The notes under the pieces were generated by a model. The model made no database searches and was not told where the DNA came from. It was given only the letters and a program-made list of their open reading frames with translations. Made by a program: the position numbers and the translations under genes. From JBFMDN01 sp040753915 (GTDB taxonomy: Bacteria; Desulfobacterota; Desulfomonilia; Desulfomonilales; Desulfomonilaceae), in the NCBI GenBank assembly GCA_040753915.1, contig JBFMDN010000031.1:1-64000 (forward strand): a stretch of 64,000 nt of DNA, read 5' to 3'. Below, in pieces: positions 1 to 9,231 of the stretch (position 1 is the stretch's first letter; every line of letters starts with the position of its first letter).

Positions 1-56
1 CATTACGCTCATCGCCCACCTCCCTGAGCCGCCTAATTTGCCGGAAAACTTCTCGC

Positions 57-1511
57 TTGTCGCGTCTTTTTTGGGGCCATCCCCGAAAAAATCACCCAAC
101 CACAAGAAAAATGGTGCGGAAGGTCAGCGTTGAGGTTTACCTGGAAAGGATTCAAAGACTTGATGGACCTAAGGGATTAAATTCCTTCATAACCGTCTTA
201 CCTGACCGTGCATTGAAGGAGGCTGACGAGCTCGACAAATTGGCCCAGGCGAAGAATTTCAGGGGTCCCTTGCATGGCTTGCCCATAGCCATCAAAGACA
301 ATCTGGATACCCGGGACATCAAGACCACCGGAGGATCGAAGATCCTTGCGTCCTGGATTCCTGCGACTGACGCCCATGTGGTTCAAAAGCTGAAAGAAGC
401 AGGTGCCATAGTGCTGGGTAAGACGAACATGCATGAATTTGCTTTCGGAATCACCACAAACAATCCCCACTATGGGCCGACGCGCAACCCCTATGATCCT
501 TCAAAAATCCCTGGTGGGTCGAGCGGAGGATCAGGTGCAGCTACCGCAGCAAGCTTTTGTGCGGCCGCCATAGGCACCGACACTGGTGGATCGGTCCGGA
601 TTCCGGCAGCCCTTTGCGGTGTGGTGGGACTCAAACCGACCTTGGGTAGGGTGGGACGAGGAGGCATGATGTACTTGTCTTTCACCCGGGATGTGATTGG
701 ACCGATTACCCGAACCGTAGCAGATTCGGCTCTACTGCTGGAAGTCATCGCGGGAAAGGATCCCCGGGATCCAGAAAGTGCAACGCTACCTGTACATAAA
801 TACAGCGCGGCGCTGAAACGCGATCTTAACGGAAAAAAATTCGGCCTCCCCAAGAAATATTTCTTTGATGTAATTCATCCCGATACCGAGAAAGTAATTG
901 AGGATGCCGTAAAGCAGATACGAGATCGGGGAGGAACTGTTAAAGAAGTTGAGATCGAGTATATGGACCTCGCCACGCCAGCCGGGTTTAACATAGTCTT
1001 GGCGGAATGTATCTACCTCATGGAAAACTACTTGAAAGCGTTCGACAGGCAGGCCACCGTCGAGAAATACCTTGATCAGATGGGCCCGGACGTAAAGGCA
1101 ATTTTGGGAGGCCAGAAGGGGACTCCTAATTCCAAGCCGGTGCCCGGCTACCTGTATGCCCAGTCGGTGCGGGAAGACCGCAACAAGATGATTGCCGGCT
1201 TTAGAGAGGCCATCTCGAATCTGGATGCCTTGCTCCTCCCGACAACTCCCCTTCCCGCCGCCACCATCGGAGAGGACACCGAAACAGAGATCGATGGGAA
1301 AAAGGTCAATACTTTTCTAACCTTTATCAGGACCTGTGATCCTGTTAGCGTGGTGGGATACCCCGCCATAACCGTGCCCGCAGGTTACAGCAAGACCGGC
1401 CTTCCTATCGGACTCCAGATAGTGGCCCGTCCTTGGGAAGAAGATAACCTGATCGGCATAGCCTACGCCTTCGAACAGGCGACCAAGGTCAGGAAGGCGC
1501 CAAGACTGTGA
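57..1511 (+). CDS. Amidase signature family hydrolase (GatA-like), 5' end uncertain
   Basis: Amidase-signature serine hydrolase, which hydrolyses or transfers an amide group on an unknown substrate. The Ser-cisSer-Lys triad is visible: Lys in AIKDN near residue 80, the Ser-rich stretch GGSSGGSGAA near residue 155, and the nucleophile region GTDTGGSVRIPAA near residue 175. The typical C-terminal amidase core ends near residue 484. The start is doubtful. The TTG at 57 has no ribosome binding site, and the frame stays open leftwards to base 3. In that upstream stretch TSLSRLI resembles the usual amidase N-terminus, separated from RKVSVEVYLERI by about 25 basic, low-similarity residues. The gene may therefore begin outside the window and carry an in-frame insertion or damage here. 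ATG 111 is another possible start. It is not next to gatB/gatC, so a role in Gln-tRNA amidation is not supported. Confidence 0.85.
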   Translation: MSRLFWGHPRKNHPTTRKMVRKVSVEVYLERIQRLDGPKGLNSFITVLPDRALKEADELDKLAQAKNFRGPLHGLPIAIKDNLDTRDIKTTGGSKILASWIPATDAHVVQKLKEAGAIVLGKTNMHEFAFGITTNNPHYGPTRNPYDPSKIPGGSSGGSGAATAASFCAAAIGTDTGGSVRIPAALCGVVGLKPTLGRVGRGGMMYLSFTRDVIGPITRTVADSALLLEVIAGKDPRDPESATLPVHKYSAALKRDLNGKKFGLPKKYFFDVIHPDTEKVIEDAVKQIRDRGGTVKEVEIEYMDLATPAGFNIVLAECIYLMENYLKAFDRQATVEKYLDQMGPDVKAILGGQKGTPNSKPVPGYLYAQSVREDRNKMIAGFREAISNLDALLLPTTPLPAATIGEDTETEIDGKKVNTFLTFIRTCDPVSVVGYPAITVPAGYSKTGLPIGLQIVARPWEEDNLIGIAYAFEQATKVRKAPRL

Positions 1512-2012
1512 GGCCCTTCTTCTTTGGCACAGGACATCGCGGACAATCACACGTGAATGGGAGTTGGCTCTACCTTTGAGTATTGTGGAGGCGATGCTCG
1601 ATTACTTCCGCTCGCCTCCTCAAGCTCCTGTCGTTTACGATCCCCTGCCTCAGGCAAGACACAGCGCTGCGCACGCTCCGGTCATTGGCAAGTCCAAGGG
1701 CATTCCCTCTGGGGGCGAGTGTCTGCCCCTGCTCATCGCGTGGTGCTCTGCATGTCGATCTTCAATGCGTAGTCGCGGTGGCATGGGGGCGGCCATAGCG
1801 CGAGACCCAGCCATGAGCGAAGAGGAACCTTGACCCCGTAGATCTTGCCTGCTCGCACGGATCTGTGGGGTGGGGTCGTCCGGTGACCGGCTTCCGCCTA
1901 CCGCGCCCCTCCAACGAAAGCGAATGTCTATGCCTCACTCATGTTTGTGCGGGACTTTTGAATTTCGTATGGTAAAATGATTGCGAATAGCGATACAGGG
2001 GAGGAATTGCTC
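1512..2012. other. Unassigned 500-bp gap with hairpins
   Basis: No convincing gene. Short overlapping frames between 1557 and 1833 show no family resemblance and no ribosome binding site. Several inverted repeats are visible: GGAGGCGA (1587-1594) with TCGCCTCC (1612-1619), a GGGGC/GCCCC hairpin near 1711-1730, and a longer imperfect stem between about 1830 and 1890 (GACCCC...GGGGTC). This could be a structured RNA or the decayed remains of a gene; neither can be decided here. Confidence 0.3.
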
Positions 2013-3005
2013 ATGGCGAATTACCAGCCACTCGAAGATGTATGTGATTTCAAGGAAGATGTTCTTATCCCCTCTCAGGAGCTGCGTCTGAAAAAAGTGG
2101 TCGACCGAATGGTAGAATCCTGTTGGGAAGAAGAGACAATTGACCACATCGGTGCAGCGTTGATTCCCTCGAAGGAAGAGATCATCCGGCTTCTGGACAT
2201 ACTTCAGGACATCCTGTTTCCTGGGTATTTTGGTAGACAGGAGCTCACCGAGGCAACGCTTGCATTTCATCTTGGCCACGAGATGACCATCGCGTATGAG
2301 CTGTTGGCCACGCAGATTTCCAGGAGCATCCGCCACGAATGTCGGAGGGTGGAGAGTCTGTGCGTGCACTGCATGCAGAAGGGGCGGGAGGAGGCCGTCC
2401 TGTTTATGGAAAAGCTTCCCGAGTTGCGCCAGAAACTGGCCAGGGACGTCCGCGCCCACTATGACGGGGATCCGGCTTCCAAGAGTCTCGACGAGATCGT
2501 GTTCTGCTATCCTGGTCTGTATGCCATATTTGTTTACCGGGTGGCACACGAGCTCGCACTCAGAAGCATACCGCTGATTCCCCGGATCATGACGGAGCAT
2601 GCACACTCGAAGACTGGCATCGATATTAACCCGGGTGCACGAATAGGCTCGGATTTTTTCATTGACCACGGCACGGGAGTCGTCATAGGGGAGACCACGG
2701 ACATCGGCAATCGGGTCCGGATCTACCAGGGAGTTACCTTGGGGGCTCTGTCCGTCCCAAGGGAATCAGAAGGAGGAAACTTCCTGCGCGGAAAGAAAAG
2801 GCATCCTACGATCGAGGACGATGTGACCATATACGCGCAGGCAACGATTCTGGGGGGTGACACCGTGATAGGAGCCCGGAGCGTCATAGGAGGTAACGTG
2901 TGGTTGACTTCCTCCGTTCCGCCGGACACCACGGTGGTAATCGAGCCCCCGAGGCACGTGTTTAGGAACGATCGCCAAGGTCGTGCAGGCGGCGGAGTAG
3001 CGTGA
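2013..3005 (+). CDS. cysE: Serine O-acetyltransferase (CysE/EpsC type)
   Basis: Transfers acetyl from acetyl-CoA to L-serine, the first step of cysteine synthesis. The protein is 330 residues. A helical N-terminal half is followed by a left-handed beta-helix of hexapeptide repeats beginning at GIDINPGARIG; the catalytic signature DHGTGVVIGE and the following YQGVTLGAL match the family. The long N-terminal half resembles the EpsC-like class found in many anaerobes rather than the shorter E. coli CysE. ATG 2013 is preferred because AGGGGAGG lies 8-9 bases upstream; an in-frame ATG at 1977 lacks such a site. It stands alone, with no cysK nearby, 122 bp before ilvC. Activity on serine is inferred from family resemblance; related hexapeptide acyltransferases exist. 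Confidence 0.9.
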   Translation: MANYQPLEDVCDFKEDVLIPSQELRLKKVVDRMVESCWEEETIDHIGAALIPSKEEIIRLLDILQDILFPGYFGRQELTEATLAFHLGHEMTIAYELLATQISRSIRHECRRVESLCVHCMQKGREEAVLFMEKLPELRQKLARDVRAHYDGDPASKSLDEIVFCYPGLYAIFVYRVAHELALRSIPLIPRIMTEHAHSKTGIDINPGARIGSDFFIDHGTGVVIGETTDIGNRVRIYQGVTLGALSVPRESEGGNFLRGKKRHPTIEDDVTIYAQATILGGDTVIGARSVIGGNVWLTSSVPPDTTVVIEPPRHVFRNDRQGRAGGGVA

Positions 3006-3047
3006 ACGGGTAGCTGGTCGAAAGCCCTGTTTTATTGCCGGAAAATC

Positions 3048-3076
3048 TTGAAGAGATGTGAGCTTTTTGTTACAAT
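3048..3076 (+). promoter_or_regulatory. Sigma-70 promoter for ilvC
   Basis: TTGAAG at 3048-3053 and TACAAT at 3071-3076 are separated by exactly 17 bp, about 50 bp before the ilvC start. No leader peptide or attenuator was recognised between them and the gene. Confidence 0.6.
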
Positions 3077-3127
3077 CGCCGCCACTAATGACAACTGCCA
3101 TTAGAATTACAGCAGCGGAGAAAAGGA

Positions 3128-4135
3128 TTGGTCACAATTTATTATGATCGGGACGCGGATCCAGCGGCCCTGAGCGGAAAAACCGTGGCAGTAATCGGCT
3201 ACGGGAGCCAAGGACATGCCCATGCCCTCAACTTGAAGGATTCGGGCGTCAGTGTCGTGGTAGGACTCAAGCGTACCAGTCAGAGATGGGAAAAGGTTGT
3301 GGAGGATGGTCTGCAGGTGATGGAGCCTGATGAGGCCACGAAGATCGCTGACATAGTCATGATTCTCGTGCCGGATGAGGTTCAGGCAGCTCTATATAGG
3401 GAGAAGATCGAGCCGCACCTGAGCGCGGGAAAAGCTCTGGCATTCGCGCATGGATTCAACGTACATTTCGGCCAGATTTATCCACCGGCCGACGTTAACG
3501 TCTTCATGGTGGCTCCCAAGAGTCCCGGTCACCTGCTGCGTCGTATGTTCAAAACAGGTCAGGGTGTACCTGCCCTGTTGGCGATTCACCAGGATGCTAC
3601 GGGGCAGTGCAAAGCCATCGGTCTGGCGTATGCGCAGGCTCTGGGGAGCACGAAGGCAGGGGTCATAGAAACGACATTTGCCGAAGAAACGGAGACGGAT
3701 CTTTTCGGTGAACAGGCGGTCTTGTGTGGTGGAGTGACCGCGCTCATCCAGGCAGGATTCGAGACCCTGGTCAACGCGGGGTACCAACCTGAGATAGCCT
3801 ATTTCGAATGCCTGCACGAGCTGAAACTTATCGTTGACCTGATCTACGAGGGCGGAATCGGACGTATGCGGTATTCCGTCAGCAATACGGCAGAGTATGG
3901 CGATTTGACCCGAGGACCTCGTATTATTGACGACAAGGTGCGAAAGGAAATGGAAAGAATCCTCTCCGAGATCCGCTCGGGACTATTTGCCCGTGAATGG
4001 ATCCTGGAAAACTCTTCCGGAAGGCCTGTCTTCAGGTCGCTGGAGAGATTGGGTTCGGAACACCCCATCGAGCGGGTGGGGAAAGAGCTCCGTTCTATGA
4101 TGAGCTGGATTTCTCAACCCCTTGAAGAGAAGTGA
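3128..4135 (+). CDS. ilvC: Ketol-acid reductoisomerase, class I
   Basis: NADPH-dependent isomeroreductase of branched-chain amino acid synthesis, converting acetolactate to dihydroxyisovalerate. At 335 residues it has class I length. The Rossmann fingerprint VIGYGSQGHAHALNL is near residues 22-36. The C-terminal knotted domain carries the Mg-binding and substrate residues in FAEETETDLFGEQ, IAYFECLHELKL and YSVSNTAEYGDLTRGP. The start is TTG 3128, preceded by GGAG at a proper distance; no better ATG exists. The usual APKGPGH motif reads APKSPGH here, and the next segment LLRRMFKTGQGVP is also divergent. The gene is alone, without ilvB/ilvN or leuA, so other ilv genes must lie elsewhere. Confidence 0.95.
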   Translation: MVTIYYDRDADPAALSGKTVAVIGYGSQGHAHALNLKDSGVSVVVGLKRTSQRWEKVVEDGLQVMEPDEATKIADIVMILVPDEVQAALYREKIEPHLSAGKALAFAHGFNVHFGQIYPPADVNVFMVAPKSPGHLLRRMFKTGQGVPALLAIHQDATGQCKAIGLAYAQALGSTKAGVIETTFAEETETDLFGEQAVLCGGVTALIQAGFETLVNAGYQPEIAYFECLHELKLIVDLIYEGGIGRMRYSVSNTAEYGDLTRGPRIIDDKVRKEMERILSEIRSGLFAREWILENSSGRPVFRSLERLGSEHPIERVGKELRSMMSWISQPLEEK

Positions 4136-4396
4136 TCGGACGATGCTTCTTAGCCGCAGGCCCGCGCATCGGTGTCCGTCGTTGTGCCGATCGCGGGTAT
4201 GCTGCTTCCTGGCGAAAGGTGTGGAGAAACGTAGTGTCACGCGGCGAAGAATCTCTCTGTGGGAGCCTGTTACGCGACAAGATACCGGCGATTTTTCCAA
4301 CGCCGGGTCGTACGGTGAGCTCGACCCTGCTTGCGACATAGTCCACATGCAATTCCGATGGGATGGTCAGATTAGTGAGAAAGGACGACGTCGAAG

Positions 4397-5620
4397 ATGT
4401 TGAAAAGTATCCGTATCAGGAATTTCAAGAATTTCCGCGAGGCAGAATGTGACGCCAGGCCCCTGAACATATTTATAGGCCCCAATGGGTGCGGAAAATC
4501 TAACCTAGGGAACTTTCTTCTTATGCTGAGCTTCCTTGCATCAGGACCGTTCAGCAGCGCATTCGGGCCGGGACCGTTTACGTTCCGCCAGACTCTGAGC
4601 CGGAGGGAGAAAGGAGATCCTAACCCTCAGGACCTCGATCTCCATTTCGAGGTTACAGTCGAGGTCGACGGCATAAATTACAGCTACACACTGATCTTCA
4701 CCGAGATTAGGCGGAACGAATACCTCATCAAAGAAGAAACGCTCCAGGAGGTGCAGGGAGAAATCCTCTTTACCATCGGGGACGTGAAAGCGAGAGAGTC
4801 CAAGATGGCTCAGATGCGCAAGGGCCATGCCTGGAACGACGCGGAGAGGAGAATACGCGGGGTAGCCCAGTGCCTCTCCAAGATCAAACGGTACCGATTC
4901 GTCCCTGATCTCATCAAGAAGCCCGCGAACATTCAGGACTCATACCTCCTCGATCACACTGGCGAGAACCTCGCTGCGGTCATCCATCACCTGGAAAGAA
5001 ATTATCCACAGAATTTCAGAAATATCGTCAACGAGGTTACTCGGATTGTTCCGGGCATTCGGCGGATTTTCACACCTCATCTTGGAGACCCCAATCAAGT
5101 CGGAATCGGTGTGGAAGAGGAAACCAAGTCCGGCTACTTCGTTGGTCCTCAGCTCTCCGACGGCTTTCTCGTGTTTCTGGCTCTGTGCACCTTGTTCAAT
5201 CTTCCCGATCAGCCTCGCATCTTTTTCGTGGAAGAGCCGGAAACGTACCTTAATCCGAACCGTCTCCGGGTTCTCTATGGCATGATGCATCGGTTCTGTG
5301 CGGCTAATCCGACCAAGCAGGTGCTCATGAGCTCCCATTCGCCCTATTTCATTGACTGGTCCGACGACCGGCCGGACGAATTGACCCTTATGAACGAGAG
5401 GAACGGGTGGGTTGAGTTCAGGAATCTCAAGGGGGTGGGAGACCTCAGGTACTTCCTCGAGGAGGATCCGTGGGGGCAAGAATGGATTAACCGGTTTTTC
5501 AGAGCCGATTCTGCGGACGAGCCGCTCACGGAGTATGATGGACAGGGGGAGGGGACGGACGATTTCGAGTATTCCGGATGGGAGAGGAGCTCCGACGAGG
5601 AGCAACCCAGCGATTACTAG
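4397..5620 (+). CDS. SMC/RecF-like AAA ATPase (AAA_15/AAA_21 type)
   Basis: 407-residue P-loop ATPase of the family that includes OLD and RecF-like proteins. Visible parts are an N-terminal strand IRIRNFKNFRE, Walker A GPNGCGKSN at residues 28-36, a signature-like region near QLSDGFLVFLALC, Walker B IFFVEEPET near residue 275, and a late histidine switch SSHSPYFID. There is no TOPRIM nuclease domain at the C-terminus, which instead ends in an acidic, low-complexity tail. No partner gene is adjacent: the next gene is a membrane redox subunit 360 bp away. Similar stand-alone proteins occur in DNA repair and in defence loci, but nothing here assigns a role. Confidence 0.8.
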   Translation: MLKSIRIRNFKNFREAECDARPLNIFIGPNGCGKSNLGNFLLMLSFLASGPFSSAFGPGPFTFRQTLSRREKGDPNPQDLDLHFEVTVEVDGINYSYTLIFTEIRRNEYLIKEETLQEVQGEILFTIGDVKARESKMAQMRKGHAWNDAERRIRGVAQCLSKIKRYRFVPDLIKKPANIQDSYLLDHTGENLAAVIHHLERNYPQNFRNIVNEVTRIVPGIRRIFTPHLGDPNQVGIGVEEETKSGYFVGPQLSDGFLVFLALCTLFNLPDQPRIFFVEEPETYLNPNRLRVLYGMMHRFCAANPTKQVLMSSHSPYFIDWSDDRPDELTLMNERNGWVEFRNLKGVGDLRYFLEEDPWGQEWINRFFRADSADEPLTEYDGQGEGTDDFEYSGWERSSDEEQPSDY

Positions 5621-5980
5621 ATTTTTCCTTAGATCTTATTGATAGGGGGCTGTCAATGGCGCGTGACGGGGATTCATGCACGAAGCGGTGCTTTGCGGAA
5701 AGACAAATTGGTGTGGGGTGTGAGGATCAATTGGGAGTGAGGGTCGGTCGGTTTTCCGCAGAAGAATATCGACAATTTTGCTAAAAAATGGCTCGGTGAT
5801 ATCTGATTTTTCGAGGCCTCTGCCGGGAAAACGATGTGAAATAAAGGGATAAGATGCCTCAAAACACGGTGAGCAATTCGCAAAAGATCTAGAAAAAAAA
5901 ATCTCGCCATGTTAAACTGAATAAGTTTGTCCCCATCGCTCAAAAAGCGCCGAACAACCAAATTCCTGGAGGAGCACGAG
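5621..5980. other. AT-richer 360-bp gap before redox pair
   Basis: No gene is seen. The stretch is richer in A/T than its surroundings, notably 5780-5930, and presumably holds the promoter of the redox pair. No box pair with correct spacing stood out, so no promoter is placed. Confidence 0.4.
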
Positions 5981-6913
5981 ATGGATATTTTTCTTAAGCT
6001 GGTGACGTACGCCGCGGGGCTGGTGTTCGTTGTTGCCTTTGGATACAAGCTCCTGAAGTATTTTACCATGCCGATGCATGTCAGGTGGGAGCTTTATCCC
6101 GTGCCTCATGAAGGCAAGCCGTGGGGCGGGTCCTTCTACGAGGAAGTCGACTTCTGGAAGAAGACCAGACACAAGAACCACATGGCCCAGTACGCGTTCA
6201 TGGTGCCGGAGATCCTTTTCATCAGGGCTCTGCATGAAGACAATCGAAAGCTCTGGTATTGGTCGTTCCCCTTCCACGCGGGATTGTACCTCTGCATCGG
6301 CGGGCTTGTTTTCCTTTTCATCGGCGCTTTGCTTCAGATAGGTGGCATGAAGCCGGACACTTCCTCCCTGGCGTCCCTGGCACAGGCTCTGGCCCAGGTT
6401 TTGGGCGTGATCGGATTTATTGCCGGGACGGTGGGTGCTTTGGGGCTTCTCATCAAGAGGGCCCACGACCAAGAGCTTATCGATCAATCTGCACCCATTG
6501 ACTACTTCAATCTCATCTGGCTTGGCGCCATATTTGTAACAGGATTCGCTGTCTGGCTCAAAGATCCGGGATTCAACGTCTCAAGAGAGTTTCTCGTCGG
6601 TGCCCTGACGTTCAAGGCGATGGACAGACCCATGACAGGTGTCCACGTATTGAACCTACTGCTGTTCCTCGGATTCTGGGCCTACTTTCCCTTCACCCAC
6701 ATGACCCATATGGTTTCAAAGTACTTCATGTGGGACAAGGTGAAGTGGGACGACGCCCCTAATATTGGCGATGCAGGAATGGACGCAAAGATCAAGAGAT
6801 ACCTCGCGTACCCGGTCAGTTGGTCCGCACCTCACATCGGGGCCGAAGGCGGAAGGAAATCGTGGGCCGATGTTGCGACCTCAAATCCCTGGGCCGAGAA
6901 AGAGTCTAAGTAA
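5981..6913 (+). CDS. NarI/TmcC-like membrane cytochrome b subunit
   Basis: 310-residue integral membrane protein related to the nitrate reductase gamma subunit and to TmcC/DsrM. Five hydrophobic segments can be seen: near residues 4-28, 97-122, 130-165, 180-200 and 225-260. Histidines suited to haem b ligation lie in PFHAG in the second segment and in HVLNLL/FTHMTHM in the last. It should carry electrons between the quinone pool and its soluble partner. ATG 5981 is chosen because GGAGGAG lies 7 bases before it. The partner HdrD-like gene starts 15 bp downstream, so the two form one transcript. Nitrate reductase itself is absent, so annotation as respiratory nitrate reductase would mislead. 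Confidence 0.85.
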   Translation: MDIFLKLVTYAAGLVFVVAFGYKLLKYFTMPMHVRWELYPVPHEGKPWGGSFYEEVDFWKKTRHKNHMAQYAFMVPEILFIRALHEDNRKLWYWSFPFHAGLYLCIGGLVFLFIGALLQIGGMKPDTSSLASLAQALAQVLGVIGFIAGTVGALGLLIKRAHDQELIDQSAPIDYFNLIWLGAIFVTGFAVWLKDPGFNVSREFLVGALTFKAMDRPMTGVHVLNLLLFLGFWAYFPFTHMTHMVSKYFMWDKVKWDDAPNIGDAGMDAKIKRYLAYPVSWSAPHIGAEGGRKSWADVATSNPWAEKESK

Positions 6914-6927
6914 TTGGAGGACAAAGA

Positions 6928-8544
6928 ATGAAAGCTCAAGATATAGCAAAGCCTGGCGAGAGGCTCGTCACCATCAAGCCCGAGGAGTTGTCCCCGCTGC
7001 CGCCGCCCTACGATCAACACCAGGAAGATCCCATAACGGAGCTGACCGACGATCAGAAGTCCAGATGGGAGCATTCCTTGGATGGAGTGAGCGCGCTGAC
7101 GTTGAAGAAACCAGGATCTCCCGAAGAAGAGGAGCGCCTCGTCAAGAGCTTCTTATCCGGTCTCGAGAAATTGTTGAGCAGGGAGAATAACTGGACTTTT
7201 CTCCAGCCCCTTTCCCTGTCGCTCGAGTACTGTGCCAAATGTCAGACCTGTGCCACTGCATGTCCAGTGTTTGAGGCGAGCGGAGGCAAAGACATCTATC
7301 GGCCCACGTTCCGTGCCGACGTGTTGCGGAAAATTGCCAAGAAGTACCTCTCCCCCGGCGGCAAGATTCTCGCCGGATTTCGCGGCCATGATATTGATCT
7401 CAATTGGACAGCTATCTCTCGATTGGCGGAGCTGGCGTACCGCTGCACTCTGTGTCGCCGGTGCACCCAGGTCTGTCCTGTGGGCGTAGACAATGGCTTA
7501 ATCACCCACGAATTGAGGAAGCTTTTCAGCCAGGAATTGGGGATAGCAGCAGAAGAATGCCACGAAAAAGGCTCGGTCAAACATCTCCGGTTTGGTTCAA
7601 GCACGGGCATGATCAAGGCAGCGGTGGAAGATATTATCGAGTACCTGGAAGATGACATCGAAGAAAAGACCGGCAAGACCATCAAGATTCCAGTGAACAA
7701 AAAGGGCGCGGACATTCTGCTCATCCACAACGCAGGCGAGTTCATGTCCTGGCCCGAGAACCCTATGGCCTTTGCCATACTCTTTGACGCAGCAGGTATC
7801 AACTATACCTTATCCACGGAGCTGGTCGGTTACGACGCAGTGAACTACGGGCTTTGGTATGACGATGTCATGTTTGCACGGGTCGCGCTCAAGCACCTGG
7901 AAGTGGCCAAGGAACTGGGAGTCAAGAAGATCGTGATCGGTGAATGCGGTCATGCGCACAAAGCTCTGTCCGTCATCGCGGACCGGCTGCTGCCCGGAAA
8001 CCAGATGATCCCGAGGGAGAGCTCTTACACGCTTTTGTGGGATATTGTGAAGAGTGGCAAGATCAAGTTCGATCCGTCGAAAAACGACTTTCCCGTCACC
8101 CTGCACGACCCGTGCAATGCGGTGAGGCTTATGGGCATTGTCAAGCCGCAGCGAGAGGTCCTCAAGGCAATATTCCCTCCGGGCCGATTCCGAGAGATGA
8201 CTCCTCACGGGGTGCAGAACTATTGCTGTGGAGGCGGATCGGGCTTTGCGATCATGGGCTCCGGCAACTTCCCCGACTGGAAAAAGCTCCTGTCAGGTCG
8301 AAAAAAGCTCCAGCAAATCCTCAACGCGTTCCAGGGAGAAATGGACCCCTCCGTTCGCAAGATGGTGTGCGCTCCCTGTTCAAACTGCAAAGGCATGATC
8401 CGCGACATGATGGAGACCTACGAGGTTTTCGAGAAGACGGGCATCTGGTACACAGGCCTCGTGGAGCTCATGGTCAACGCGATGGTCGATCAGGAGAAGC
8501 CGTTCCTTGACTGGCCCGATGACGAGGATGAAGACGACATGTAG
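6928..8544 (+). CDS. HdrD/TmcB-like iron-sulfur oxidoreductase
   Basis: 538-residue cytoplasmic Fe-S protein related to HdrD, DsrK and TmcB. Two [4Fe-4S] binding motifs lie near residues 102 and 173: CAKCQTCATACPV and CTLCRRCTQVCPV. These are followed by two CCG-type modules. The first is degenerate, keeping only GECGHAHKA. The second is complete: HDPCN, NYCCGGGSG and CAPCSNC, the ligand set of the special cluster in HdrB/HdrD. With the NarI-like gene upstream it forms a membrane complex that would exchange electrons between menaquinol and a thiol/disulfide or cytochrome partner. Ribosome binding site GGAGGAC precedes ATG 6928. No TmcA cytochrome or dsr gene is adjacent, so the exact partner is open. 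Confidence 0.88.
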   Translation: MKAQDIAKPGERLVTIKPEELSPLPPPYDQHQEDPITELTDDQKSRWEHSLDGVSALTLKKPGSPEEEERLVKSFLSGLEKLLSRENNWTFLQPLSLSLEYCAKCQTCATACPVFEASGGKDIYRPTFRADVLRKIAKKYLSPGGKILAGFRGHDIDLNWTAISRLAELAYRCTLCRRCTQVCPVGVDNGLITHELRKLFSQELGIAAEECHEKGSVKHLRFGSSTGMIKAAVEDIIEYLEDDIEEKTGKTIKIPVNKKGADILLIHNAGEFMSWPENPMAFAILFDAAGINYTLSTELVGYDAVNYGLWYDDVMFARVALKHLEVAKELGVKKIVIGECGHAHKALSVIADRLLPGNQMIPRESSYTLLWDIVKSGKIKFDPSKNDFPVTLHDPCNAVRLMGIVKPQREVLKAIFPPGRFREMTPHGVQNYCCGGGSGFAIMGSGNFPDWKKLLSGRKKLQQILNAFQGEMDPSVRKMVCAPCSNCKGMIRDMMETYEVFEKTGIWYTGLVELMVNAMVDQEKPFLDWPDDEDEDDM

Positions 8545-8575
8545 GTGTGTGTCCCCCATCCCCGAATCCCTCAGT

Positions 8576-8653
8576 GCGGGCGAGTTTTTAACCCGCCCGC
8601 CCCCCCTCCGAAGTCAACGCGAGACAAGAATACCAGCGAGACGCCGGCGCTAC
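8576..8653 (+). repeat. Dispersed double-hairpin repeat (family H), copy 1
   Basis: Hairpin GCGGGCGAGTTTTTAACCCG at the left is followed after about 30 bases by a second hairpin, AGCGAGACGCCGGCGCTAC, ending near 8653. The same pair of hairpins recurs elsewhere in the window, always between genes. Confidence 0.55.
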
Positions 8654-9081
8654 GAAGACAAGAGTAGGGCGGCCGGTGGCCGCCATCGGCGGGTCCCGCG
8701 AGGCGCGGGATTCTACTGGATTCCGGCATACGCCGGAACACCGCGGACTTTCATGGTCCGTTGTAACTTCGAGGTCATGGACGTTTGGGAGAGGCTACAC
8801 TCAGCCTCCCGCCGTTAACGGGGGGATTGAGGGGGGGCTGTCACGGACAAGCACCAATGTGCTTTTCCTCACACATTTTGGGTCGGAGACAAGGTCTCCT
8901 GGTTCGGCGGTTACAAGCAGGCAGCACTGAATTACCTTGATTCAGGTTTCGCTCTTCCTTTTGAATTCGGGATACTCTTAGGAAGATAACCGCAGCGGCT
9001 TCCCAGTAGGGTTAGAGACGCGCGGGAGAGTCTCGGCCAGCCAGAGTACGGTTGAAGAAACCCCACCCCAGCCCTCCCCGT

Positions 9082-9200
9082 TAACGGGGAGGGGGCATCG
9101 ACCCTTTCCTAAGAGACAGTTTCTGAACTGCCCTCATTCTCCGTGACTGGGCTGAACGAGGAGAGGGGGCGTCGGGCTTTCCTGAGAGACAGTTTCTGAA
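9082..9200 (+). repeat. Imperfect tandem duplication, about 70-bp unit
   Basis: Two similar units share the block CCTNAGAGACAGTTTCTGAA, at 9108-9127 and 9181-9200. The shared end resembles the terminus of the MITE-like family (GAGACAGTTTC), so these may be fragments of that element. Confidence 0.45.
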
Positions 9201-9231
9201 CCCCGTCCCTACCGCTGGATTTTTGCCAGAG

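Noticed and set aside
1557..1833. Three overlapping short frames of 71-89 codons
   Set aside because: No start signals, no family resemblance, and hairpins cross them; kept only as an unassigned gap.
5981..6913. Annotation as respiratory nitrate reductase gamma subunit
   Set aside because: Only the membrane fold is shared; there is no narG/narH, and the partner is HdrD-like.
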